In this document: positions 56,359 to 64,000 of the stretch, piece by piece
Layout: every line of letters starts with the position of its first letter
Position numbering within the stretch: position 1 is the first letter of the stretch
Assembly (NCBI GenBank): GCA_963758945.1
Contig: CAVWXY010000011.1
Coordinates: 62,001 to 126,000 of the forward strand
DNA length: 64,000 bases
Source: VAZQ01 sp963758945
Lineage (GTDB): Bacteria > Pseudomonadota > Alphaproteobacteria > Rhizobiales > Xanthobacteraceae
Direction: 5' to 3'
Notes under the pieces: generated by a model
Database searches by the model: none
Told to the model about the DNA's origin: nothing
What the model saw: the letters and a program-made list of their open reading frames with translations, nothing else
Position numbers and translations under genes: made by a program

Positions 56359-57534
56359 CTACCGCACCAGCTCCCGCATCGCGCGGTCGAGGCCGTCGAG
56401 CGTGAGCGGATACATGCGCCCGCCCATGAGCTGGCGCAGCATGCGGATCGACGGGGTCAGGTCCCACTCCTTCTCCGCCACCGGATTGAGCCAGACGCAG
56501 GACGGATAAGTATGCAGGACGCGCTCCATCCAAATGGCACCGGGCTCCTCGTTGTAGTGCTCGACCGAGCCGCCGGGCGCCGCGATCTCGTAAGGCGACA
56601 TCGCGGCGTCGCCGACGAAGATCGCCTTGTAGTCGTGCGGATAGGTGTGCAGCACGTCCCAGGTCGGCGTGGTGTGGTCGAAGCGCCGCCGGTTTTCCCT
56701 CCACACCTTCTCGTACAGGCAGTTGTGGAAGTAGAAATGCTCCATGTGCTTGAACTCGCTGCGCGCGGCAGAGAACAGCTCCTCGGTCGCCTTGATGTGC
56801 CAGTCCATCGAGCCGCCGACGTCGAAGAACAGCAGCACCTTCACGGCGTTGTGCCGCTCCGGCCGCATCAGGATGTCGAGATAGCCCTTGTGCGCCGTGC
56901 CCTTGATCGTGCCGTCGAGGTCGAGCTCCTCGGGTGCGCCGGCGCGGGCGAACTTGCGCAGACGGCGCAACGCGAGCTTGATGTTGCGGGTGCCGAGCTC
57001 GACCGCGTCGTCCAGGTCCTTGAACTCGCGCTTGTCCCAGACCTTGACGGCGCGGAAATTGCGGTTCTCGTCCTGGCCGATGCGCACCCCTTCGGGGTTG
57101 TAGCCGAAAGCGCCGAACGGCGAGGTGCCGGCCGTGCCGATCCATTTGTTGCCGCCCTGGTGGCGGCCCTTCTGCTCCTTCATGCGCTGGCGCAGGGTCT
57201 CGAGGAGCTTGTCGAGGCCGCCCATGGCCTCGATCTGCTTTCTCTCCTCGTCGGTCAGGTATTTCTCCGCGAGCTTCTTGAGCCACTCGGCCGGAATTTC
57301 GGCGGCGAGTGCCTCGCTCATGAGCTCCAGGCCCTTGAACACGTGGCCGAAGACGCGATCGAACTTGTCGAGGTTGCGCTCGTCCTTGATCAGCGCCGCG
57401 CGCGAGAGATAGTAGAAGTCCTCCACCCGCCGGCCCGCGAGGTCCTTCTCCATCGCCTCCATCAGCGTGAGGTATTCGCGCAGCGTCACCGGCACGCCGG
57501 CCGCCTTGAGCTCATGGAAGAAAGCGACGAACAT
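56359..57534 (-). CDS. VWA-domain protein, CoxE family
   Basis: 391 residues from MFVAFFHELKAAGVPVTLRE. C-terminal von Willebrand A domain with degenerate MIDAS (LLFFDVGGSMDWHIKATEEL, then FVGDAAMSP). CoxE-like partners of MoxR/CoxD ATPases mature CO dehydrogenase or other metalloproteins. Here the MoxR gene (38416) is not adjacent. No ribosome site precedes; the start lies inside a 20-bp palindrome, and the frame overlaps the end of the glycosyltransferase gene by 23 bases. Confidence 0.85.
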   Translation of the reverse strand: MFVAFFHELKAAGVPVTLREYLTLMEAMEKDLAGRRVEDFYYLSRAALIKDERNLDKFDRVFGHVFKGLELMSEALAAEIPAEWLKKLAEKYLTDEERKQIEAMGGLDKLLETLRQRMKEQKGRHQGGNKWIGTAGTSPFGAFGYNPEGVRIGQDENRNFRAVKVWDKREFKDLDDAVELGTRNIKLALRRLRKFARAGAPEELDLDGTIKGTAHKGYLDILMRPERHNAVKVLLFFDVGGSMDWHIKATEELFSAARSEFKHMEHFYFHNCLYEKVWRENRRRFDHTTPTWDVLHTYPHDYKAIFVGDAAMSPYEIAAPGGSVEHYNEEPGAIWMERVLHTYPSCVWLNPVAEKEWDLTPSIRMLRQLMGGRMYPLTLDGLDRAMRELVR

Positions 57535-58603
57535 GGCGCAAGCTTGCGCCATCGTGCCGAGGGGTCAAGGCCGGATCAGCGCGTTCAGGCTTGGGGGAGC
57601 GGTCGATCATGACACGGTCGAGGTGGCCGATGAACTGCCGCGCGCTCGCCTCCCACGCGCGCGTGAGCGCGAACGCCCGGCAGGACTTGCGCGATACGTG
57701 TAGCGCCCCCATGCAGGCCGTGCGCAGGTCCTCGTGCAGCACGCCGACCGGATCGCCCCCGATCACGTCGCGTGGACCGGTCACCGGATAGGCCGCAACC
57801 GGCACGCCGCACGCCAGCGCCTCGAGCTGGACGACCCCGAACGTGTCGGTCCTGCTCGGAAACACGAACACGTCGGAGCCCGCGAGATACGCGGGCAGCA
57901 CCTTCTCGTCCAGCAGGCCCAGGAACTTGGCATCGGGAAAGCGGCGCCGCAGCTCGGCCTCCTGCGGACCTTGCCCGATGACGATCTTGGAGCCCGGCAG
58001 GTCGAGCGAAAGGAAGGCTTCCAGGTTCTTCTCGACCGCGATCCGGCCGACGCACGCGAATATGGGGCGCGGCAGACCGAGATCGATCGCGCGCTCGGGC
58101 CTGAACAGCTCGGTATCGACACCGCGCGTCCACATGCCGAGATTTTCGAACCCGCGTTGCCTCAGTTCGGCCGTCAGCGACGGCGTGGAGACCATCGTGA
58201 CGGTGGCCGCGGCATGAAAGCGGCGCAGCAGGGCGTAGGTCCAGACTTCGGGGATGGCGAAGCGCACCGCGATATACTCTGGAAACCGCGTCGTATAGCT
58301 CGTGGTGAAGGGCAAGCCGCGCCGCAGGCAATAGCGGCGCACCAGATAGCCGATGGTCCCTTCGGTCGCGATGTGGATCGCATCGGGCTCTGCTTGCTCG
58401 ATGCGGCGCGCAATCTCGCGCGGACCGGGAAGCGCACAACGCAGGCCCGGATAAGACGGCACCGGCAGGGAGGGAAAGCCCTCCGGCGTGAGGAACGTGA
58501 CGTCGACGCCAAGGCGGCGCGCGCTCGCTGCGAGCGACGTCAAGGTGCGCACCACGCCGTTGACCTGGGGATGCCAAGCGTCCGTTGCGATGAGAACATG
58601 CAT
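57512..58603 (-). CDS. family 4 glycosyltransferase
   Basis: 363 residues, GT-B fold. N-terminal MHVLIATDAWHPQVNGVVRT with GGVVRTL-like nucleotide-adjacent loop, acceptor domain; C-terminal RPIFACVGRIAVEKNLEAFL and donor motif FVFPSRTDTFGVVQLEALAC (the E-x7-E region). Likely transfers a hexose or mannose to a lipid acceptor. Divergent from the flippase-like membrane protein gene at 58967, which suggests a glycolipid pathway. Confidence 0.85.
   Translation of the reverse strand: MHVLIATDAWHPQVNGVVRTLTSLAASARRLGVDVTFLTPEGFPSLPVPSYPGLRCALPGPREIARRIEQAEPDAIHIATEGTIGYLVRRYCLRRGLPFTTSYTTRFPEYIAVRFAIPEVWTYALLRRFHAAATVTMVSTPSLTAELRQRGFENLGMWTRGVDTELFRPERAIDLGLPRPIFACVGRIAVEKNLEAFLSLDLPGSKIVIGQGPQEAELRRRFPDAKFLGLLDEKVLPAYLAGSDVFVFPSRTDTFGVVQLEALACGVPVAAYPVTGPRDVIGGDPVGVLHEDLRTACMGALHVSRKSCRAFALTRAWEASARQFIGHLDRVMIDRSPKPERADPALTPRHDGASLRHVRRFLP
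57533..57552. repeat. perfect 20-bp palindrome at the VWA start
   Basis: ATGGCGCAAGCTTGCGCCAT, perfectly symmetric about a HindIII site, holding ATG on both ends on both strands. On the reverse strand one ATG is the VWA start and the other is 18 bases upstream in frame. Confidence 0.8.
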
Positions 58604-58966
58604 CAGACGACCCGCGCCTCGCCGCTAGGCCGGCCGCTCCTGCGCGGGCGCGGGCCGAGACGGATCTGCGAAGAAAAAAGCGCCGGAAGGCTGCTCCGGG
58701 GCCTGGGCAACCCGGGCCGATCGCGCCGGCTGCCGGTTCGTTGGACGAATCGCATGACGCAAGCATCGCCACGTCATGTCTCAGCCGTATGACGACTGCG
58801 CCGTGCCGATCTCGCTGACGCGTGCCGCGGCCCGCAACGGCCGACGCCTCCGCCCTAGGCCCTGAGCCGGCTGGTCGCAGGCGCTGTAACACGGCTGTTG
58901 CAACGAGATGGGAGCTTGCCCTCGCGAATCGCGGAGCCCCTTGGAAGAGCTCATCACAGGATGCAC
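58604..58966. other. 363-base divergent intergenic region
   Basis: Between the glycosyltransferase and the membrane protein, so it should hold two promoters, but no clear -35/-10 pair or operator is evident. No gene seen. Confidence 0.4.
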
Positions 58967-59959
58967 ATGCTGAACGCGATGAGCGCCGTGACGCGCGTCG
59001 TCGACGCGAAGGTCGGTTGGAACCGAATCGCGCTCGCCGCCAGCCTGATCATCATCGCCGTAGCCTCGGTGACGCTGGTCCGCCTGTTGCGCGACATCGA
59101 GCTCGCCAAGGTGATCGCCGCGCTGGAGGCTACTCCGCCGCGCAAGGTCCTGCTTGCCGGCGTGTTGGTGGCGGCGGGCTACATTTCGCTGACCTTCTAC
59201 GACTTCTTCGCGCTGCGCACGATCGGGCGCCGCAACGTGCCGTACCGGGTCGCTGCGCTCGCCAGCTTCACCAGCTATTCGATCGGGCACAATCTCGGCG
59301 CTACCGTCTTCACGGGCGGGATCGTGCGGCTACGCATCTACTCCCCGTGGGGGCTTGGCGTGATCGATATCGCCAAGATCGCCTTCGTCACCGGGCTGAC
59401 CTTCTGGCTCGGCAATGCGTTCATCCTCGGCCTGAGCATGGCCTGCGCGCCGGAGGCAGCCAGCGCGGTCAACCAATTGCCGCCGTCGCTCAATCGCACC
59501 ATCGCGCTCATGGGCCTGGCGAGCATTATCGGATACTTGCTCTGGCTCTTGCCCGCCCCGCGCGTCCTCGGTTCGAACGAATGGGAGCTGACACTTCCGA
59601 ATGCGGCGCTCACGTTCGTTCAGATCGGAATCGGAGTCCTGGATCTGACCATCGGCGCGCTCGCCATGTACGTGCTGCTGCCGGGATCGCCGTCGATCGA
59701 CTTCCTTGCCTTGCTGGTCGCGTACGTGCTCGCGACGCTGCTCGGCTTCCTCAGCCACGCGCCCGGCAGCCTCGGGGTGTTCGATGCGGCCATGCTGGTC
59801 GGGCTCTCGCAATTCGACAAGAACGAGCTCATCGCGTCGCTGCTCATTTTTCGCGTGCTCTACTTCATTCTGCCGTTCTTGGCCGCCCTGTGCATCCTCG
59901 GCCTGCGCGAGCTGTGGGGCGCCCTGACAAAGCGGAACGGCTCGCAACCGTCGTCCTGA
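58967..59959 (+). CDS. lysylphosphatidylglycerol synthetase-like (UPF0104) membrane protein
   Basis: 330 residues, about seven to eight helices. Motifs of the family: ALASFTSYSIGHNLGATVFT, GGIVRLRIYSPWGLG, GFLSHAPGSLGVFDAAMLVG. The MprF-type flippase module without the synthetase domain. ATG at 58967 has AGGA six bases upstream; nearby in-frame ATGs at 58961 and 58979 cannot be excluded. Beside a divergent glycosyltransferase, suggests lipid flipping. Confidence 0.8.
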   Translation: MLNAMSAVTRVVDAKVGWNRIALAASLIIIAVASVTLVRLLRDIELAKVIAALEATPPRKVLLAGVLVAAGYISLTFYDFFALRTIGRRNVPYRVAALASFTSYSIGHNLGATVFTGGIVRLRIYSPWGLGVIDIAKIAFVTGLTFWLGNAFILGLSMACAPEAASAVNQLPPSLNRTIALMGLASIIGYLLWLLPAPRVLGSNEWELTLPNAALTFVQIGIGVLDLTIGALAMYVLLPGSPSIDFLALLVAYVLATLLGFLSHAPGSLGVFDAAMLVGLSQFDKNELIASLLIFRVLYFILPFLAALCILGLRELWGALTKRNGSQPSS

Positions 59960-60113
59960 GACCGGGTGCCTTTGCGCCGGCTCGCGCCTTGGCGCAGCCG
60001 AGCGCCGCGGCTGCAATGCCGGTGCGTCGGTGCGCTGGCAGGCGGCGCCCAAACGTGCTTCGCTGCCGGCAAAAGACGGGAGGAGTTCGCCCGCCAGCCG
60101 GCGCCGCGCTTGG

Positions 60114-61310
60114 CTAATGTCGTACGCCCGAGAAATCGCGGGCGACCTTGCACGCGGCGACGCGGATATTGCGCGTGGTCGCCGGGGTGTTGCGGCTCCT
60201 TCCGACGAACCGGGGCTCGCCGGCAGTGATGACCGCGCCCACTGCCGCGATGTCGCCGTTGCGGATCGCGGCCAGCGCGCTCGCCTGGGTTCCGCCGTCC
60301 GGCGCATCGATGAGCACGACGTCCGCCGTCTTGCCGGCGGCGAGCAGACCCGAATCGAGCCCATATACCCGCGCGTTGCTGCCGGTCGCCGCGGCGATGG
60401 CGAGTTCCGGCGGGACTTCGGCGAGGCTCGCGAGGTGAGAGATGGTGTAGAGCATGCCGAGCGGCATGACCCCGCTGCCCGTCGGCGTGTCGGTCGCCAC
60501 GATCAGGCGATCGAACGCGTTGTGGTGCCGGGCGAGCCGCGCGCACATGAGGGTCGTGCGCAGGTTTCCCGCCGTGCAGACCTGCAGCGCCATGTCGCCT
60601 TCGACGATGATCCGTTCGAAATCCGCGTCGGGCATGGCGGTCGGCCCGCCGTTCACGTGGAACGACACGTGCGGCTTCATCGCCAGCAGATGATCGCCGG
60701 TGATCGCGCCCGAGCCGGGAATGGACGACCCGCCGGTATGGCAGGTCGTGACCATTCCATGCGCGCGCGCAGCGGCGACGAGCGGCGTGTACTCGAAGGC
60801 GGTCTTGAAAGCGCCGAAGCCGGCCTTCGCCAGCCATACCCCCTTCTTCGCGATCTCGCCCAGGTCGTTGCCGCTGAGCGTCGGCTCGAGAATGACCGAG
60901 CCGGCGTAAACCCGCATTCCGCCCGGCCGGTAGTGCTCGAAGCACTTGTGTGCGGCGACGGCGAGCGCCTTCACCCCTTCGGCATCGCGCGGGCGGCCGG
61001 GGACATGGACTTCCGACGCGCTGATCGCGGTGGTCACCCCGCCGTGCAGGTAGCTTTCGAGATAGCCCACGGTCTGCTGCCGCGGCGTGAAATCGCCGAA
61101 CGTGATGTGGACGTGCGAATCGATCAGCCCCGGTATCGCGGTCGCGCCGTCGGCGTCGATCACGACCTCGCAGGCTTCCACGTCCCGCGCGCTCGCACTG
61201 CCGACCGTGACGATGCGGTCGCCGTCGGTGATGATCGTATCGCCGCCGGCGAGCGGTGCGCTCAGATCGCCCGAGACGATGGTGCCGATGTTGACGAGCG
61301 CGACGCGCAT
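60114..61310 (-). CDS. amidohydrolase, enamidase-like
   Basis: 398 residues, metal-dependent hydrolase superfamily. Metal ligands in PGLIDSHVHITFGD, Lys or other ligand, and His in VTTCHTGG and KPHVSFHVNGGP, plus catalytic Asp in VATDTPTGSGV. The segments and the C-terminal NARVYGLDSGLLAAGKTADV fit the enamidase/nicotinate-pathway branch better than dihydroorotase or allantoinase, which would imply N-heteroaromatic degradation; this is an inference. It sits with a Rieske oxygenase in a catabolic region. Confidence 0.75.
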   Translation of the reverse strand: MRVALVNIGTIVSGDLSAPLAGGDTIITDGDRIVTVGSASARDVEACEVVIDADGATAIPGLIDSHVHITFGDFTPRQQTVGYLESYLHGGVTTAISASEVHVPGRPRDAEGVKALAVAAHKCFEHYRPGGMRVYAGSVILEPTLSGNDLGEIAKKGVWLAKAGFGAFKTAFEYTPLVAAARAHGMVTTCHTGGSSIPGSGAITGDHLLAMKPHVSFHVNGGPTAMPDADFERIIVEGDMALQVCTAGNLRTTLMCARLARHHNAFDRLIVATDTPTGSGVMPLGMLYTISHLASLAEVPPELAIAAATGSNARVYGLDSGLLAAGKTADVVLIDAPDGGTQASALAAIRNGDIAAVGAVITAGEPRFVGRSRNTPATTRNIRVAACKVARDFSGVRH

Positions 61311-61472
61311 GGTTCCTCCGCGGGGCTGCGAGCGCGGCAGATTAGCACTATTGCTTCGCGCTGCTGATCACCTCCGCCGGCCTCGTGCTCGCAGGCAATC
61401 GGCCGACCCGTGATGGGATAGTACCGCTCGGGACCGGCGTTGATCTTGATCCAGGGCGGCGGCAGCGGCAGC

Positions 61473-62522
61473 TCACGGGGCAGTCACGACTTCTTCTCGC
61501 GGAATGCCGCGCTCGACAGCGATCTTGCGCTCGAGGGCGAGCCGCGCATGGATGCGCGCACCGTCCGAGTTGACGTTGACGAGCGGACGGTCGCCGAGCT
61601 TGCGCAGAGTGGCATACTGGTGCTCCAGCACAAGGTCGTCTTCCCGAAAGGCCGCATCCATCGCCGTGAACAGGGCGTCGGTCGCCTCGGGTTCGTTCTG
61701 CCTATAACCGTTCGCCGCCGACCAGAAGAACCAGCAGGTGTGCTCGGTCTCGGGCGTGATGCCGTAGAAGATCCGCAGGCCGAAACCGCCCTCGCGCTTG
61801 CCCTGATCGTAGGCGCCCATGCCGACGTCGAGCGCACCGGTGAATTGCAGGATGCATGACGGCGCCACGTATTCGAACTCCTGCCAGCGGTCGACGCGGC
61901 CCTTGAAGCTCACCGCCTGGGAATAGATGCCCGGGGGGATGCAGTTGAGCATCCAACGCGTGAACTTCACGCCGTCCGGCATCGGCGTGATGTCCATCGC
62001 CGCGCGGGCATAGGCGTCGGCGTCGCTCGCCAAAGTCGACTTGTGGACGTAGGCGGCATGCGTCTGATCGAGCAAATTGTCAGACACCATCAGATAGTTG
62101 CACGGCAGCCGCTCGCTCTTGCACTTGTACGGCCACGTCGTATGGAAGGGATAGGCCACGATCGCGTCCGGCGCCGCCTTCTCCGGATCGCCCATCCAGA
62201 TCCAGACGAGATCGTCCCTCTCCGCGATCGGGAAGCTGCGGACCTTCGCCTTCGCCGGAATGTGCGGCTGGTTGGGAATCTCCACGCAGCGGCCCGACCG
62301 GTCAAACACCATTCCGTGATATTCGCAGCGGATGTCGTTGCCGATCACCTCGCCGAGCGAGAGCGGCATCCCGCGATGGCAGCAGCGATCTTCCAGCGCC
62401 ACGGGCTGCCCGTTCTGCGCCCGATAGAGCACCACGGGCTCGTCCAGGAACGTGCGCGCGATCGGCTTTGAGGTGAGTTCGTTCGACCAGCCTACGACAT
62501 ACCAAGCGTTTTGGAGATACAT
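61473..62522 (-). CDS. Rieske-type aromatic oxygenase, VanA-like
   Basis: 349 residues from MYLQNAWYVVGWSNELTSKP; a GTG twelve bases upstream is an alternative. Rieske centre in DRCCHRGMPLSLG and CEYHGMVFDRSGRC, mononuclear iron in DNLLDQTHAAYVHKST. Fits VanA-like demethylases or carbazole/heteroaromatic oxygenases. A separate reductase is not adjacent. A good promoter and possible operator are upstream and a MarR gene diverges. Confidence 0.9.
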   Translation of the reverse strand: MYLQNAWYVVGWSNELTSKPIARTFLDEPVVLYRAQNGQPVALEDRCCHRGMPLSLGEVIGNDIRCEYHGMVFDRSGRCVEIPNQPHIPAKAKVRSFPIAERDDLVWIWMGDPEKAAPDAIVAYPFHTTWPYKCKSERLPCNYLMVSDNLLDQTHAAYVHKSTLASDADAYARAAMDITPMPDGVKFTRWMLNCIPPGIYSQAVSFKGRVDRWQEFEYVAPSCILQFTGALDVGMGAYDQGKREGGFGLRIFYGITPETEHTCWFFWSAANGYRQNEPEATDALFTAMDAAFREDDLVLEHQYATLRKLGDRPLVNVNSDGARIHARLALERKIAVERGIPREEVVTAP

Positions 62523-62550
62523 CGGCGTCCCCACGATCGAAAACGGTCCA

Positions 62551-62590
62551 AGTATAGATCATTCCAGGGATCGAGCAAACAACAATTGCT
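62551..62590 (-). promoter_or_regulatory. promoter and candidate operator of the VanA-like gene
   Basis: On the reverse strand TTGCTC (62578-62573) and TATACT (62556-62551) 16 bases apart form a promoter about 30 bases before the start. AGCAA-N7-TTGCT at 62574-62590 overlaps the -35, a palindrome fitting a MarR-type dimer site. MarR binding is inferred. Confidence 0.5.
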
Positions 62591-62961
62591 TTTAAAGATG
62601 GCTTGGTTGCGAAGCTGTTTCGGACGGAGGCGGTTCGCCGGTGGGGCCGAGCGTACCACCTGCCGAGGAGGCGGGCGGATGCCGTGCCGATGGGAATGGA
62701 TTCCACCGTTCGCCACCGTGAGAATGGCGGCGACATCGGCGCAGCTGTCGCGCGCGACCAACTCGCCCTCGATGGTCACTAGGTTTCGCTCCGGGCATAG
62801 CTAGTTTACGAAGCTTCTCAACCGGAAAACGGGTCCGGCGCCGACCCACCACAGCCTCGTTATTCGTCTGCGGCTGCCGATGGAACCGTCAGAAATCAGC
62901 TCTATGGGCGGCTTCGCAATTTAACTATTTGGCGGTGCGGAAAAATAGGGTACCAACGCGC

Positions 62962-63642
62962 ATGCTCAATTCGATCAAAAAACAGGCAGCGGCGGCGAAG
63001 CCACGCAGCCGTCGTTCCGAAGCGCCCGCGCCGCTCACCATTTCCCGCCCCGAGCTTCTCATCGATGGGTCGGATCGTCATTTCCGACGCTTGGTGCACG
63101 GCCTGTTCGGATTTCTCGCGCGACACGAAGGCGTGCGCTCCGGCCACGCCGCCAGGATCGGTCTCGTCGGCATCGAATACACGGTGTTGATCTCGATCCG
63201 GCACCTCGGCGTCGAAGAGACCGACGTGAGCGTGAACCGCGTCGCCGAGCATCTCTTCCTCAGCGGGGCCTTCGTCACGACGGTCACGAACAAGCTCCTG
63301 AACCGGGGGCTCATCCACAAGCTTCCCGATCCCAACGATCGGCGGCGCGTGCGGCTGGAGGTCTCGGACAAGGGCAACGCGCTGCTCGCCGAGCTTGCTC
63401 CGGTGCAGCGGCAGGTCAACGATGTCCAGTTCGGCGGCCTGAGCACCGCGGAATTCCTGCACCTGCTCGACATGACCGAGCGGCTGATCGAGAGCAGCAA
63501 TCAGGCCATTCGCCTGCAGTCCTATTTCGGCGTGCGTCCCGCCGCGGAGACACCGCGTCCGGTCGATCTCGTGGCAGTGCGCCCGCACAAGCCCGCGCGA
63601 GCGCGCTCGACCGCCAAGGGCGCAAGAGCGCGTTCGCGGTAG
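62962..63642 (+). CDS. MarR-family transcriptional regulator
   Basis: 226 residues from ATG at 62962 (MLNSIKKQAAAAKPRSRRSE), TTG at 62929 would add 11. Winged HTH with VSVNRVAEHLFLSGAFVTTV (recognition helix region) and wing DPNDRRRVRLEVSDKG. Extended basic N- and C-terminal tails (ARARSTAKGARARSR). Divergent from the VanA-like gene; likely controls it. An intergenic stretch of 439 bases lies between the two, with the promoter at 62551 and no other gene. Confidence 0.85.
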   Translation: MLNSIKKQAAAAKPRSRRSEAPAPLTISRPELLIDGSDRHFRRLVHGLFGFLARHEGVRSGHAARIGLVGIEYTVLISIRHLGVEETDVSVNRVAEHLFLSGAFVTTVTNKLLNRGLIHKLPDPNDRRRVRLEVSDKGNALLAELAPVQRQVNDVQFGGLSTAEFLHLLDMTERLIESSNQAIRLQSYFGVRPAAETPRPVDLVAVRPHKPARARSTAKGARARSR

Positions 63643-63824
63643 CGTCGGGCCCGTGATGCATGGGCCGCATATTCGCTCGGGCGGTGTGCGGAGCATCAAC
63701 GCGCGCTTCCGCCTCTGCCGTGCCGGCGCGCCGCGGCGAACCACCCCCGCTGCGGTTCTTTCTTGCGGGCCGACGGCAGCCGCCGGAACGCCTGGAACCG
63801 CGCGCCGGCCGGCTCCCCGCTCTG

Positions 63825-63853
63825 TTGACGCGCCCGCCCGGGTAAGATATCAT
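63825..63853 (+). promoter_or_regulatory. sigma-70-like promoter before the edge gene
   Basis: TTGACG at 63825-63830 and TATCAT at 63848-63853 with a 17-base spacer; AT-rich start region follows, about 50 bases before the first candidate ATG. Confidence 0.55.
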
Positions 63854-63908
63854 CTTTAACATAGTTGCTACCTTTGTTGGAGCGACCATCGATCATTCGA
63901 AGGCGTGC

Positions 63909-64000
63909 ATGCGGCTGCATCCAGCGATGACTCGCGGCGAGCGGAAGGTCGTTCCCTTCCGCTCCGCCACCATGTCGACCCGCATCGTCGACCAGGTCCG
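63909..64000 (+). CDS. start of a GntR-like regulator (truncated by the window edge)
   Basis: Frame MRLHPAMTRGERKVVPFRSA followed by TMSTRIVDQVR. The last part, (S)TRIVDQVR, is how many GntR/FadR-type regulators start their HTH (S-x-x-I-x-x-Q-I/V-R). Candidate starts at 63909, 63927 and 63972. Open at the 3' edge; identity is tentative. Confidence 0.4.
   Translation, partial: MRLHPAMTRGERKVVPFRSATMSTRIVDQV

Overview
The window is high-GC DNA from an alphaproteobacterium, most likely a Hyphomicrobiales (Rhizobiales) member near Bradyrhizobiaceae/Xanthobacteraceae. Evidence: a recA with the alphaproteobacterial SOS box (GTTC-N7-GTTC), a CckA-type hybrid kinase, a eukaryotic-type NADP isocitrate dehydrogenase beside alaS and recA, orphan tripartite-tricarboxylate (Bug) binding proteins, rhizobial palindromic repeats and a likely alpha-r8/mmgR-type sRNA. 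I see no rRNA, tRNA, CRISPR array or prophage.

Layout. 0.2-8.9 kb: housekeeping block icd, a Kef-type antiporter, alaS (three frame breaks), a MetF-like reductase, recA. 8.9-13.5 kb: an accessory strip of very small genes (membrane peptide, secreted peptides, lipoproteins, small helical proteins). It is threaded with at least nine copies of a TGTCCTAATT motif and with repeated hairpins, and is the least explained part of the window. 13.5-19.1 kb: a stand-alone receiver protein, the sRNA, a secreted esterase, two small secreted helical proteins, an extradiol dioxygenase and class I fumarase. 19.2-23.4 kb: cupin, HTH protein, then three consecutive reverse-strand genes (MBL hydrolase, GST, amidohydrolase) carrying about sixteen single- or double-base frame breaks while protein similarity is kept; this looks like sequence error. 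23.5-28.4 kb: hydrolase, methionine-synthase-like protein, haem c-Vgb fusion, OsmC, SET protein. 28.4-29.8 kb: an IS110-family element with possible guide-RNA-bearing ends.

29.9-42.3 kb: cckA diverging from a FliO-like gene, dksA followed by a Bug protein whose signal peptide is built from a simple repeat, secreted acetolactate decarboxylase, msrAB, MoxR ATPase, amine-oxidase-type flavoprotein, SixA phosphatase, UspA. 43-48.8 kb: a reverse-strand catabolic operon (two Bug proteins, Rieske oxygenase alpha and beta, MFS exporter, membrane protein). 49-56.3 kb: two paralogous secreted beta-rich proteins flank a patatin, DUF892 and a hydrolase-OsmC fusion, followed by a signal peptidase with extra N-terminal membrane helices. 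56.3-60 kb: VWA/CoxE protein, glycosyltransferase and a flippase-like membrane protein. 60-64 kb: enamidase-like amidohydrolase and a VanA-like oxygenase divergent from a MarR regulator, then the start of a GntR-like gene at the edge.

The catabolic genes (two Rieske systems, extradiol dioxygenase, enamidase-like hydrolase, orphan Bug proteins) suggest a soil or sediment organism using aromatic or N-heteroaromatic acids. Frame breaks in essential alaS argue that part of the window carries residual indel errors.
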